Positions 32,429 through 44,709 of a stretch of 64,000 bases of DNA are shown in pieces. Both the position numbers and the translations under genes were made by a program. The first letter of the stretch is position 1; the number at the start of each line of letters is the position of its first letter. The notes under the pieces are model-generated. The model was not told the DNA's origin. It made no database searches and worked only from the letters and a program-made list of their open reading frames with translations. This stretch comes from Hydrangea macrophylla (taxonomy: Eukaryota; Streptophyta; Magnoliopsida; Cornales; Hydrangeaceae), in assembly GCA_033977485.1 (NCBI GenBank), contig CM066990.1, positions 10,188,501 through 10,252,500 on the forward strand, given 5' to 3'.

Positions 32429-33923
32429 ATGAAGCCCACGACGGGCTATTTTAAGGAGAAATCCTTTGAACTCATTATAGCAGATCCGGTACCTGACCAT
32501 GGGTTCCGCCATATCATTGACCAGTCTAATTACACGAGGTTCTTTAGTCACCGTAAGGTGATGATTGAGAGACCACTTGAGATGACCTGGCTTTTTACTC
32601 CTTGGTTTTTAGCCAGAATTAAGGATATGCCACGATGGTACGAGATGTTGACCAAGCCCAAACAGGTCAATGTTTTGTGGGTACGAGAGGTCTGTGCAAC
32701 GATGATTAAGGACCCGGCTGTACCATACACTTATAGATCTTACTTCCGCGACCAGGAGATCATCATCAGTCCTGCCACTTTATCTGCTGCCATAGGGGTC
32801 CCTGAGGAGCTGGAGTGTGACTATCCTTACCATGTGGGTACTCCTGAGATCCCTTCCGCCACGATTTTCAGAGAGATTACAGACGGTGCCGTTTAGTTCT
32901 TGAACGGCTCCTCTCATATAGAGGATCAGTTCCTGACTGATAGGTACCACATGCTCCATCTCGTCCTCTACAACTGTATTTTTCCAACTTCTTATCAAGA
33001 GAAGCTGGCGGCTTGGTATGTGCGAGCACTGTTTTGTGTGGGGACAGGGAGACGGGTATGCCTCCCGCGATTATACATAAAGTTCATGGTGCAGCCCACA
33101 CGCTATATCTCGACCAAGAAGCACCTGAAAGGAGCGTGGGGCATCCATTGCATTGTGACCTAGAGCGGCCTACTCCCTCTTACTACTAATGTCCACCAGT
33201 CCCCCAAGAGCCGCTTTGGTGAGACTGTCGCTCACCGCTCGGACTCCCAGAAAAGAAAAAGGAAAGGAAAGGGTAAAGCTGAAGTTGGAGTTAAGAGGAG
33301 GCGAGGAGGGACAGATACTGAGGATGTAGCTTCTGGGACGGCGACCGAGGCTAAGGAGCATGATTCAGAGGAGGAGGGTGATCCTGTGGAGGAGGTCGAG
33401 AGATTTGAGTTGAGACAGCGGTCTCAGGCTCCAGCCCAGGGAGTCTTCTTCTGCGCTTCTCCCGACTCTTCACGAGTTACTACTAGAGGAGAGAGAGGTC
33501 CGGATTAGACTCGAGGGCAAGGTAGATCAGATGACGACTTTGCTGGAGGCAATCTTGATCCATATCGGAGTCGATCAGTCAGTTAACGCCGCTTCTGCAC
33601 CACCCCCCAGCGATCCACCTCCAGCTGCCCCACCGTCCACTGTCCCACTTACCACTTCTGTTATTCCATCATCCATCACCGGTCCATCATCTTCAGCTCC
33701 CCCTGCACCGATTGATCCTGCAGCTCCATCCACTTCTGCGGCACCAACTACTGCTGAGCTACCACTTCCACCTCCTCCTGTCATGGCTGACACATCATTA
33801 TCTACATTAGCTGCCACGATTGCGAGTGTCCCGGCGACAGCTACCACTATTGACGAGGGTGGCGATGGAGATGCTCTGGATGTAGTGATTGAGATATTAT
33901 CGGACGTCGCCAATGATGGATAG
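32429..33923 (+). pseudogene. Env-position ORF of Athila (putative plant transposon protein domain)
   Basis: ATG at 32,429 (MKPTTGYFKEKSFELIIAD). The N-terminal half has PLEMTWLFTPWFLARIKDMP, VNVLWVREVCATMIKDPAV and IIISPATLSAAIGVPEELEC. This pattern (an aromatic-rich block, a WVREF-like block, then ISP..I...GVP) I associate with the putative plant transposon protein domain common in Athila-type elements. Stops at 32,894 and 33,161 each replace a Gln-type codon. A basic patch QKRKRKGKGKAEVGVKRRR could be a nuclear signal. After a frameshift near 33,465 come a coiled-coil-like LHELLLEEREVRIRLEGKV and a Pro/Ala/Ser-rich tail to 33,923. No signal peptide or membrane span is seen, so it is not an obvious envelope protein. 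Confidence 0.65.
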
Positions 33924-36104
33924 TTTCTACTAGATCAGTGTTTGACGTTATTTGGTTGTTTTTAGCCATTTTGGATGTTTTAGTTGGGTTGGTTGGATGT
34001 ATTGCACTTTCGGTTATTGTTGGTTTGTTTTATTTTGTTGGTTGATTTTGGATATTGTGGATTTTAGTTTGTATGGAGTATATTATCGCTGTTCTGTTCT
34101 TTCTCTTTACTATCTTTCCAGTGATGAGTTATGTTTTATGTATGGATTCCATGCTCTGTATTTCATATCTATTTGATCCTGCCTGTTTGGAGTTTGTATG
34201 CTTTCTTTCCAGGTTGTTACGCTTGCGGTTATTACTATGCTTAGACAGGTGATATCTCTCTATCTATTTTTGAAAATCACCTGCTGAGGACATTGCAATT
34301 TTCAGTTGGGGGTGGGATGTAGATAGATAATCACCTGTGCATATTTAGCAATCTGGATCACTTTATTGCACATGCCATACAATCTCGAGTTTGAATTCGT
34401 GAATTCGTGAAAGAATTCGTGAAATTAAGAGAAATTTTATTGAAAAAAAAAATTTAATTACAAATTTTAAACGATTGAGCAAGGTTTGAATTAACTTGGT
34501 AGAATAACTCTGAATATTCACTCCTATTTAGCTGTTATCAAGCAATGACACAACCATTTTATTCTCATCCTTTTATGAATTAAGTTCACATGTTTTTCTA
34601 GTTTTCTGGGATGAATGCATATGTTGACCATTCTTGTATCCAAATCATTTGCACATGTTAATAGCTATGCAGAAAACTTAAAATAAGAGTTAATACGACT
34701 TTCGTACTTTAAGGAATAAAGTAGTGGAAACTAGTACCCTTAGTGAGCTTTTGAATCCAATCTTCAATCTTGAGGGAATTATCACATCAAATTCGAATTG
34801 TTCTTATTGAATAAGCTTGTTAAATTCGTTGAATGTCTCTGATTCTTCATTTTGGCTTCTTAGTAGAGGAGAACGTTCAGGATTTACCAACTAAACTCAA
34901 TGAACATTGACGTGTAAAAATTTAAGAAGTTGAGAAAATGATTTAAGTCATCGTTATTTGCTCCTTACTTTTCCATTTACCTATATCGACATTCCAGAAT
35001 ATGAATTGTTCTCAACCTCACACCTAGTAAATAATGCCGAATCTATTACGAAATCTCAAATTCCTGATCTTATACTTTGACCTCAATACACCCCATTGTA
35101 CACCCAATGTGATTAAATTATTGAAGTATGAGGAAGGAGTAGTAGTGGAAAGGGCTGCATAAAAGAAAAAAAAAAAAGAGGAAGGAGAAAGTTCAGGTTA
35201 AAAAAAATGAAATAAAATAAAAAAATAATAAATGGAGAGGATGGTTGGAATGAGGTGAAGAAGAAATTACTGAACACAATCACATGCTGAAAATGTGCAA
35301 TTTCTTACCCCTCTAATTTCTACCCTACTAAATAAAAACTGTCAAGTCAAAGCCTTAATGATTTTCAACAACTTAGTTTAACCACGAACGTGTAAATTGA
35401 GTTATCCACGGTATTTCGCTCCTCTAGTAAGTGGTATTCCGTTTGTGAGACTATACACTCTAAATGTTCATCTTTTATAGAGTTGAGTATGAAAGCATTA
35501 GTATCCGAAAAATCACTCTGATCAAAGCTTTCATACCATGTGCGATCATTATTAACCAAGTTTCTCTGAGATGTTCATTTTTCAGTGTAGTAACCATTTG
35601 AGAATTGAGTTGAAACTACAAGTTCTGAGAGTATGATAATTTAAACAACTCTAAATAAAGTTTGATGTATAGCTGTTAATCTCACACACACATAGATACA
35701 TGGATGTGATGCATATGTTGTTCTTTCTTGGTGACATGCGGAACATGTGTATTTCTTTCATGGTTTGAATGAGGATGATATGTTTTGTAGAGCTAAATTA
35801 ATAGTTGAATAAAAGAAAGTCTTCACAAGTTGTTCTATATCTTTTTGATCTTAAAATCAGAGAATTTTGTGGGTATATTCACTGCAAACCCTCACGAGAC
35901 CACACTCGTCCATTAGGGGGAACCTAAGGCTTTAATGGCTTGTTGCATTTGCTAAATGCAACCGCGATTGTTGCGAAAGTGAGTTAGGTAGTTTCTTTTT
36001 ATTTAGATTAGTTTGATTTGGTTTTAATGTGTTTTATTTTAATCATTGTAGTATTAGTTTAGCTTGTTTTATTTTCACTCTATTGCTAGGGACTAGCAAA
36101 TCGC
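33924..36104 (+). other. Athila 3' non-coding region
   Basis: About 2.2 kb without a credible gene. It holds a polypurine-like CAGTTGGGGGTGGG at 34,301-34,314, a poly-A/purine tract at 35,160-35,230, and AT-rich sequence. Long non-coding 3' regions are usual in Athila. Confidence 0.6.
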
Positions 36105-36117
36105 TAGTTGGGGGTTG
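36105..36117 (+). promoter_or_regulatory. Polypurine tract of element D
   Basis: TAGTTGGGGGTTG directly abuts the TGACAAG start of the 3' LTR and would prime plus-strand DNA synthesis. Confidence 0.75.
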
Positions 36118-37740
36118 TGACAAGTGGGGGTATTTGTAAAAAAGAAGAAAATACACTAACTCAGTTTACAATTTCCTCGTTTATCTGTAGTTTGAATTAC
36201 AATGCCAGTTTTCACACATTATGATTAATCTGTGACAAGTTGTGTGTTTTAGCTGTAATTTGTGCAGACTATGGTTGCTGTGTGGAGAATTGGAAGATAA
36301 CGATAAAAGGAAATATTGGGTTCAAAGAAGACATTTCAAAGCTGAAGCACAGAGTTTGAGCGATCAAAGAGGTTTCGAGCGATCGAGGGTTCGATCGATC
36401 GAATTGAGTTCAAGCGCTCGTAGATCCCAGCAGTTCAATCGATCAAGAGATGTTCGATCGATCGAACAGAGCATATGCGCACGCTGCGGGGTCATTGGTT
36501 GAAACCCTAGCTTTAGGTTTTCTATATATATCAGTTGTATTCACGAAAAAAAGATGCCCACTTTACTTTTCATCAGTTATAGAGAGATAGAGTTTTTTTC
36601 CGTGTTTTGTAGGTCTTGGAGCTTAGATATTGCTTTTGGATTGTTATTCTCATAGTTTAATACAAGTTTTTCTTTCCAAGTTACTCTTTTATTGTTTATT
36701 TGTATTTTGCACGTAGTTCATAGTGGTAAAATCTGTTATCTGTTTATTTGTATTCTGCACGTAGTTTATAGTGGTACAATCTATTTCAAAGATTACGTGA
36801 TTAAATCACGAACAACGCATCCTTAATGAATATTTACGTTGAAAAAAACTCTGTGTTACTCCAGACTATGTCTGAGTAGTCCCTAGGTTGGGAGATCACG
36901 ATGAAACCATGATCTTAAGCCTCTGCCATGCAGCAGAATAATTCCTGTGTTCGATCAATCGAAGTTAGTTCGATCGATCGGAATAGAGACAGTGTCAATC
37001 GATCGAAGTCAGTTTGATCGATCGAGGGATGAAGAAGTTCGATCGATCGAAAGCGCGTCGATCGATCGAACTATCTGATTCTTGAGAACATCCTATGCAG
37101 TATTCCTAGACTTTCTGTTTTACTGAATTGTTATCAAACTGTCCCCAAATGCTCAATTTGTCAAATCAGTCTGTAAACTTAAAGCCTTGAGGTATTTTTC
37201 TTCAATACATTTTGCAAACCACCCTCAATGCTAACACCATTGTAGGTACGAGTCTTAACTATTGTTTTAAACCACTTTTATGTATTTCAAACTTAATTGT
37301 GATGACATAGTCTCGGTCATGAAAGGACTATGGATTCTTTACCTTTTGATAAATACGGAATACTGTAGAGAATGTGCTCCATTGAGCTTCAACGTAACTG
37401 CATAGTAGATGGCTAGGTCGCGGTGGATTCGTGTAATCCCAATATTCCCTTTTTTTAAGAAAGAAACACGTTTTAAAGATTAGGTTTTAAATTGTTAGTT
37501 AGTCGTTAGATTAATCTAGTTTATTTGCTTTGTCTTTAGTAGTTGATAAACTGTGGAACTTTGTGTTCTACGTCCTTTTAAAGTATTTTTATTTATTATT
37601 TTCCCTTTTAGAGATTAATCTAGGTTTTTAGTTTAACACCTTCCCTGTGGGATCGACCTGGAGTTAACCAGATTACTACTTGCACGATTACCTACACTAG
37701 GGTATAGCACACAAGCGCACACAAAAAAATTCTCGTGTCA
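36118..37740 (+). repeat. 3' LTR of element D (Athila)
   Basis: Matches the 5' LTR end to end, with TATA at 36,522 and palindrome clusters at 36,358-36,466 and 36,950-37,070. Several palindromes are perfect here where the 5' copy has changes, for example 37,039 against 24,337. Confidence 0.92.
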
Positions 37741-37745
37741 ATATC
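37741..37745. repeat. Target site duplication of element D, right
   Basis: ATATC directly after GTGTCA, identical to 23,380-23,384. Confidence 0.95.
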
Positions 37746-37970
37746 AAAAAAAAGCATTCCAGAATACTAAAATTTCAGCAAGCTGACTCGAACTTCAAGG
37801 AAATAAAAGGGATGCTTCTAATGGTTTGATGTCAGTAATTCTTGGACACAAGAAACCTCTATGAGTCTAGTTTCTAACCCAAAAAGAAAATTGAAGTTTG
37901 AACGATTAGATCTCTGGGAATTAGACAAACACTAGACATCACTTAGGGACTTACAACTCTCCGTCCAAAG

Positions 37971-39652
37971 TTTTTGTATGATTTTCTAAAAATAGTAAAA
38001 AAGTTAGAAATGCTTTGGTCTTTTTAGGGTAACTTCCTAACACATTAAACGACTTAGAAAATTTTATTTTGGGTCAAGAGTGCTTGATTAAGGTTCTGAT
38101 TTGCTTATTTCAAAAGAGTGTTGTTGTTCTGAAACTCTGGACAGATTATAGTTGTTCCACAAAACCCTTGACCAAAACATTCTAACCATGGAACTTCCTT
38201 AAAACAAAAATTACAGTGGTAGAACTTTGAGTTATAAACACTTTCCCGTTGGTTTCATTCAGTTCCAACGGTTCGATGTTTAACTAAAAATCTATGATAA
38301 AAAACATATAGTGAACTCACTGCATCATTTATCACATACAACTTTGGTAATTAATTTCATCCATGAGCCATGGAATTTGGCTTGAACCACACTACCTCTC
38401 CTACCATTTGATGGTCATGGGAGACTAACTACATTCATATCTTGAAAGTCTCAAAGAAATATGGAGTAATTCCATGAGACCTAAACATAACAAACCTAAA
38501 CCATGAAGATAGGTTTAGATTTATTAATCAAGTGTACTAATATCAACTTCAATCTTCTTGTCAATCATGAGCTTACAAAAGAATTAAAGGATTTCAAGTC
38601 TAAGGATTCAAGTAAGACATTGAGGGTTTTATGAATCTCAAAGATAAAAGGGAAGAGAAAAAGAAAATTCAAAGACTCTAAGTATATTTGTGATTAGAAC
38701 ATAATTAAGACTAATTAACTTGAAGTTTTACCTCCAAAATATCCTCAACTTTGTGATTTTGAAGAACTTCCAAAGACTAATCAAGCTTTCCACCCTCTTT
38801 AACTCTTCTAAAACTCACTTCTAATTATGTTTAGAGAAGAAATTTTGAAAGTTGCAGCACTTGGAGAACTAATACAACATTTAGATTCAAAGAAAAATTC
38901 CAACCCTTTGCAAGAGGATATTCATCCACTATTTATACACAAATTTAAAGGGGAATTTCAATCATTTCAGAGTAAAAAACCCTAATTCAGACTGTCCTTT
39001 GATGGTATAAAATGTGTTGTATTACAGCTGGCTGTTACCAAAATGCGGCACTTAATGGAGATGGAAGCGGCACTCGCTGAATGCCATAACGGCATTCAGT
39101 GACTGCCGTGCAGCACTCAATGAATGTCGTCGCGGCACTCCATGAATGCCGCAAACAACTCTAGGGGCTACAATTTTTTTTCTGGAAATCAATTTTTAAT
39201 GGAAGTTGATATGAACAGACGACAGTTTGTGACTGCCGGTACGGTTCTCACTGACGGCCGGTCCAGCGTCAGGGTGTGCCGCAGCATCAACCCGTGACTG
39301 CCGCAAATTAGCTCACATGCCGTTCTGCTTCTTTTTTCCTTTTATCTATCTTTTTTTTTTACTTTTCGTTTAGGTTGGAGAGTCTTTCGAAGAGCTTGCA
39401 TCATCTTTGGAAGTCCTAGATTAGCCGGATATTGTCATCATCGGATTCGGAGGTAACACTCCCCTTAATTTGACGTTTGGTCAAAATTGGGGTGTCTACA
39501 GTTTGCCCTCTTCAACGGAGCTCGTGGAGTAACGCGAACCACAAGTGAACATCGAAGACTGTGTGAAGACAAGCCTTTGACCAAACTGTCAGATTTAGGT
39601 AAAAACAAAATGCATTGCAAAAAGAAAGCAAGCACACAGCGAAATTCCAGAG
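37971..39652 (-). repeat. Array unit 1 (type A), continuous with the LTR
   Basis: LTR part 37,971-39,500, UTR and polypurine part 39,501-39,652. This copy runs leftward into the rest of the LTR and gag, so its TATA (TATAAATAG on the minus strand, about 38,929-38,940) is the one nearest the gene. Hairpin CTGAATGCC-ataac-GGCATTCAG lies at 39,077-39,099, upstream of that TATA. Confidence 0.85.
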
Positions 39653-41339
39653 TTTTTGTATGATTTTCTAAAACTAGTAAAAAATTAAAAAATGCTTTGG
39701 TCTTATTAGGGTAGCTTCCTAACACATTAAAATACTTAGAAAAAATTTATTTTGGGTCAAGAGCGCTTGATTAAGGTTCTGATTTGCTTATTTCAAAAGA
39801 GTGTTGTTGTTCTGAAACTCTGGACAGATTATAGTTGTTCCACAAAACCCTTGACCAAACCCTTCTAACCATGGAACTTCCTTAAAACAAAAATTACAGT
39901 GGTAGAACTTTGAGTTATAAACACTTTCCCGTTGGTTTCATTCAGTTCCAACGGTTCGATGTTTAACTAAAAATCTATGATAAAAAACATATTGTGAACT
40001 CACTGCATCATTTATCAAATACAACTTTGTTAATTAATTTCATCCATGAGCCATGGAATTTGGCTTGAACCACACTACCTCTCCTACCATTTGATGGTCA
40101 TGGGAGACTAACTACACTCATATCTTGAAAGTCTCAAAGAAATATGGAGTAATTCCATGAGACCTAAACATAACAAACCTAAACCATGAAGATAGGTTTA
40201 GATTTATTAATCAAATGTACTAATATCAACTTCAATCTTCTTGTCAATCATGAGCTTACAAAAGAATTAAAGGATTTCAAGTCTAAGGAATCAAGTAAGA
40301 CATTGAGGGTCTTATGAATCTCAAAGATTAAAGGGAAGAGAAAATGAAAATTCAAAGACTCTAAGTATATTTGTGATTAGAACATAATTAAGACTAATTA
40401 ACTTAAAGTTTTACCTCCAAAATATCCTCAACTTTGTGATTTTGAAGAACTTCCAAAGACTAATCAAGCTTTCCACCCTCTTTAACTCTTCTAAAACTCA
40501 CTTCTAATTATGTTTAGAGAAGAAATTTTGAAAGTTGCAGGACTTGGAGAACTAATACAACATTTAGATTCAAAGAAAAATTCCAACCCTTTGCAATAGG
40601 ATATTCATCCACTATTTATAGACAAATTTGAAGGGGCATTTCAATCATTTCAGAGTAAAAAACCCTAATTCAGACTGTCCTTTGATGGTACAAAATGTGT
40701 TGTATTACAGCTGGTTGTTACCAAAATGCGGCACTTAATGGAGATGGAAGCGGCACTCGCTGAATGCCATAACGGCATTCAGTGACTGCCGTGCAGCACT
40801 CAATGAATGTCGTCGCGGCACTCCATGAATGCCGCAGACAACTCTAGGGACTACCATTTTTTTTTTCTGGAAATCAATTTTTAATGGAAGTTGAGATGAA
40901 CAGACGACAGTTTGTGACTGTCGGTACGGTTTTCACTGACGGCCGGTCCAGCGTCAGGGTGTGCCGCAGCATCAACCCGTGACTGTCGCAAATTAGCTCA
41001 CGTGCCGTTCTGCTTCATTTTTCCTTTTTTCTATCTTTTTTTGTTTACTTTTCGTTTAGGTTGGAGAGTCTTTCGAAGAGCTTGCATCATCTTTGGAAGT
41101 CCTAGATTAGTCGGACATTGTCATCATCGGATTCGGAGGTAACACTCCCCTTAATTTGACGTTTGGTCAAAATCGGGGTGTCTACAGTTTGCCCCTCTTC
41201 AACGGAGCTCATGGAGCAACGCGAACCACAAGTGAACATCGAAGCCTGTGTGAAGACAAGCCTTTGACCAAACTGTCAGATTTAGGTAAAAACAAAATGC
41301 ATTGCAAAAAGAAAGCAAGCACACAGCGAAATTCCAGAG
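39653..41339 (-). repeat. Array unit 2 (type A)
   Basis: LTR part to 41,186, UTR part 41,187-41,339. Carries the A marker GTTGTTGTTCTGAAACTC near 39,800. Nearly identical to unit 4. Confidence 0.88.
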
Positions 41340-43022
41340 TTTTTGTATGATTTTCTAAAACTAGTAAAAAAATAAAAAATGCTTTGGTCTTTTTAGGGTA
41401 GCTTCCTAACACATTAAAATACTTAGAAAATCTTATTTTGGGTCAAGAGCGCTTGATTAAGGTTCTGATTTGCTTATTTCAAAAGAGTGTTGCTGTTCTG
41501 AAATTCTGGACAGATTTAGTTGTTCCACAAAACCCTTGACAAAACCACTCTAAACATGGCACTTCCTTTAAACAAAAATTAGAGTGGTAGAACTTTGAGT
41601 TATAAACACTTTCCCGTTGGTTTCATTCAGTTCCAACGATTCGATGTTTAACTAAAAATCTATGATAAAAAACATATTATGAACTCACTGCATCATTTAT
41701 CAAATACAACTTTGTTAATTAATTTCATCCATGAGCCATGGAATTTGGCTTGAACCACACTACCTCTCCTACCATTTGATGGTCATGGGAGACTAACTAC
41801 ATTCATATCTTGAAAGTCTCAAAGAAATATGGAGTAATTCCATGAGACCTAAACATAACAAACCTAAACCATGAAGATATGTTTAGATTTATTAATCAAG
41901 TATACTAATATCAACTTCAATCTTCTTGTCAATCATGAGCTTACAAAAGAATTAAAGGATTTCAAGTCTAAGGAATCAAGTAAGACATTGAGGGTCTTAT
42001 GAATCTCAAAGATTAAAAGGAAGAGAAAAAGAAAATTCAAAGACTCTAAGTATATTTGTGATTAGAACATAATTAAGACTAATTAACTTAAAGTTTTACC
42101 TCCAAAATATCCTCAACTTTGTGATTTTGAAGAACTTCCAAAGACTAATCAAGCTTTCCACCCTCTTTAACTCTTCTAAAACTCACTTCTAATTATGTTT
42201 AGAGAAGAAATTTTGAAAGTTGCAGCACTTGGAGAACTAATACAACATTTAGATTCAAAGAAAAATTCCAACCCTTTGCAATAGGATATTCATCCACTAT
42301 TTATAGAAAAATTTGAAGGGGCATTTCAATCATTTCAGAGTAAAAAACCCTAATTCAGACTGTCCTTTGATGGTATAAAATGTGCTGTATTACAGCTGGC
42401 TGTTACCAAAATGCGGCACTTAATGGAGATGGAAGCGGCACTCGCTGAATGCCATAACGGCATTCAGTGACTGCCGTGCAGAACTCAATGAACGTCGTCG
42501 CGGCACTCCATGAATGCCGCAGACAACTCTAGGGACTACCATTTTTTTTTCTGGAAATCAATTTTTAATGGAAGTTGAGATGAACAGACGACAGTTTGTG
42601 ACTGTCGGTACGGTTCTCACTGACGGCCGGTCCAGCGTCAGGGTGTGCCGCAACATCAACCCGTGACTGCCGCAAATTAGCTCACGTGTCGTTCTGCTTC
42701 TTTTTTCCTTTTATCTATCTTTTTTTTTTACTTTTCGTTTAGGTTGGAGAGTCTTTCGAAGAGCTTGCATCATCTTTGGAAGTCATAGATTAGCCGGATA
42801 TTGTCATCATCGGATTCGGAGGTAACACTCCCCTTAATTTGACGTTTGGTCAAAATTGGGGTGTCTACAGTTTGCCCCTCTTCAACGGAGCTCGTGGGGT
42901 AACGCGAACCACAAGTGAACATCGAAGCCTGTGTGAAGACAAGCCTTTGACCAAACTGTCAGATTTAGGTAAAAACAAAATGCATTGCAAAAAGAAAGCA
43001 AGCACACAGCGAAATTCCAGAG
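41340..43022 (-). repeat. Array unit 3 (type B)
   Basis: LTR part to 42,869. Carries the B marker GTTGCTGTTCTGAAATTC near 41,487 and AAACATGGCAC. Nearly identical to unit 5. Confidence 0.88.
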
Positions 43023-44709
43023 TTTTTGTATGATTTTCTAAAACTAGTAAAAAATTAAAAAATGCTTTGGTCTTATTAGGGTAGCTTCCTAACACATTAA
43101 AATACTTAGAAAAAATTTATTTTGGGTCAAGAGCGCTTGATTAAGGTTCTGATTTGCTTATTTCAAAAGAGTGTTGTTGTTCTGAAACTCTGGACAGATT
43201 ATAGTTGTTCCACAAAACCCTTGACCAAACCATTCTAACCATGGAACTTCCTTAAAACAAAAATTACAGTGGTAGAACTTTGAGTTATAAACACTTTCCC
43301 GTTGGTTTCATTCAGTTCCAACGGTTCGATGTTTAACTAAAAATCTATGATAAAAAACATATTGTGAACTCACTGCATCATTTATCAAATACAACTTTGT
43401 TAATTAATTTCATCCATGAGCCATGGAATTTGGCTTGAACCACACTACCTCTCCTACCATTTGATGCTCATGGGAGACTAACTACACTCATATCTTGAAA
43501 GTCTCAAAGAAATATGGAGTAATTCCATGAGACCTAAACATAACAAACCTAAACCATGAAGATAGGTTTAGATTTATTAATCAAATGTACTAATATCAAC
43601 TTCAATCTTCTTGTCAATCATGAGCTTACAAAAGAATTAAAGGATTTCAAGTCTATGGAATCAAGTAAGACATTGAGGGTCTTATGAATCTCAAAGATTA
43701 AAGGGAAGAGAAAAAGAAAATTCAAAGACTCTAAGTATATTTGTGATTAGAACATAATTAAGACTAATTAACTTAAAGTTTTACCTCCAAAATATCCTCA
43801 ACTTTGTGATTTTGAAGAACTTCCAAAGACTAATCAAGCTTTCCACCCTCTTTAACTCTTCTAAAACTCACTTCTAATTATGTTTAGAGAAGAAATTTTG
43901 AAAGTTGCAGGACTTGGAGAACTAATACAACATTTAGATTCAAAGAAAAATTCCAACCCTTTGCAATAGGATATTCATCCACTATTTATAGACAAATTTG
44001 AAGGGGCATTTCAATCATTTCAGAGTAAAAAACCCTAATTCAGACTGTCCTTTGATGGTACAAAATGTGTTGTATTACAGCTGGTTGTTACCAAAATGCG
44101 GCACTTAATGGAGATGGAAGCGGCACTCGCTGAATGCCATAACGGCATTCAGTGACTGCCGTGCAGCACTCAATGAATGTCGTCGCGGCACTCCATGAAT
44201 GCCGCAGACAACTCTAGGGACTACCATTTTTTTTTTCTGGAAATCAATTTTTAATGGAAGTTGAGATGAACAGACGACAGTTTGTGACTGTCGGTACGGT
44301 TTTCACTGACGGCCGGTCCAGCGTCAGGGTGTGCCGCAGCATCAACCCGTGACTGTCGCAAATTAGCTCACGTGCCGTTCTGCTTCTTTTTTCCTTTTTT
44401 CTATCTTTTTTTGTTTACTTTTCGTTTAGGTTGGAGAGTCTTTCGAAGAGCTTGCATCATCTTTGGAAGTCCTAGATTAGTCGGACATTGTCATCATCGG
44501 ATTCGGAGGTAACACTCCCCTTAATTTGACGTTTGGTCAAAATCGGGGTGTCTACAGTTTGCCCCTCTTCAACGGAGCTCATGGAGCAACGCGAACCACA
44601 AGTGAACATCGAAGCCTGTTTGAAGACAAGCCTTTGACCAAACTTTCAGATTTAGGTAAAAACAAAATGCATTGCAAAAAGAAAGCAAGCACACAGCGAA
44701 ATTCCAGAG
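43023..44709 (-). repeat. Array unit 4 (type A)
   Basis: LTR part to 44,556. Shares with unit 2 small variants such as TCTTATTAGGG and the CAAAATGTGTTGTATTACAG stretch. Confidence 0.88.

Larger units (their letters stand above)
23385..37740 (+). mobile_element. Element D: Athila retrotransposon, full length with TSD
   Basis: Two LTRs (1,655 and 1,623 bp) with TGACAAG...GTGTCA ends flank a tRNA-Asp primer site, gag, protease, RT, RNase H, integrase, three further ORFs, and a polypurine tract. ATATC is duplicated on both sides, so the insertion is complete and unrearranged at its ends. The long region after integrase is typical of Athila, where an env-like gene sits. Length 14.36 kb is within the family range. 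Stops and frameshifts make it non-autonomous. Confidence 0.9.

Noticed and set aside
33575..33913. 112-codon minus-strand Gly/Ala-rich ORF
   Set aside because: Mirror of the Pro/Ala/Ser-rich tail of the Athila third ORF; the plus-strand frame has the upstream domain context.
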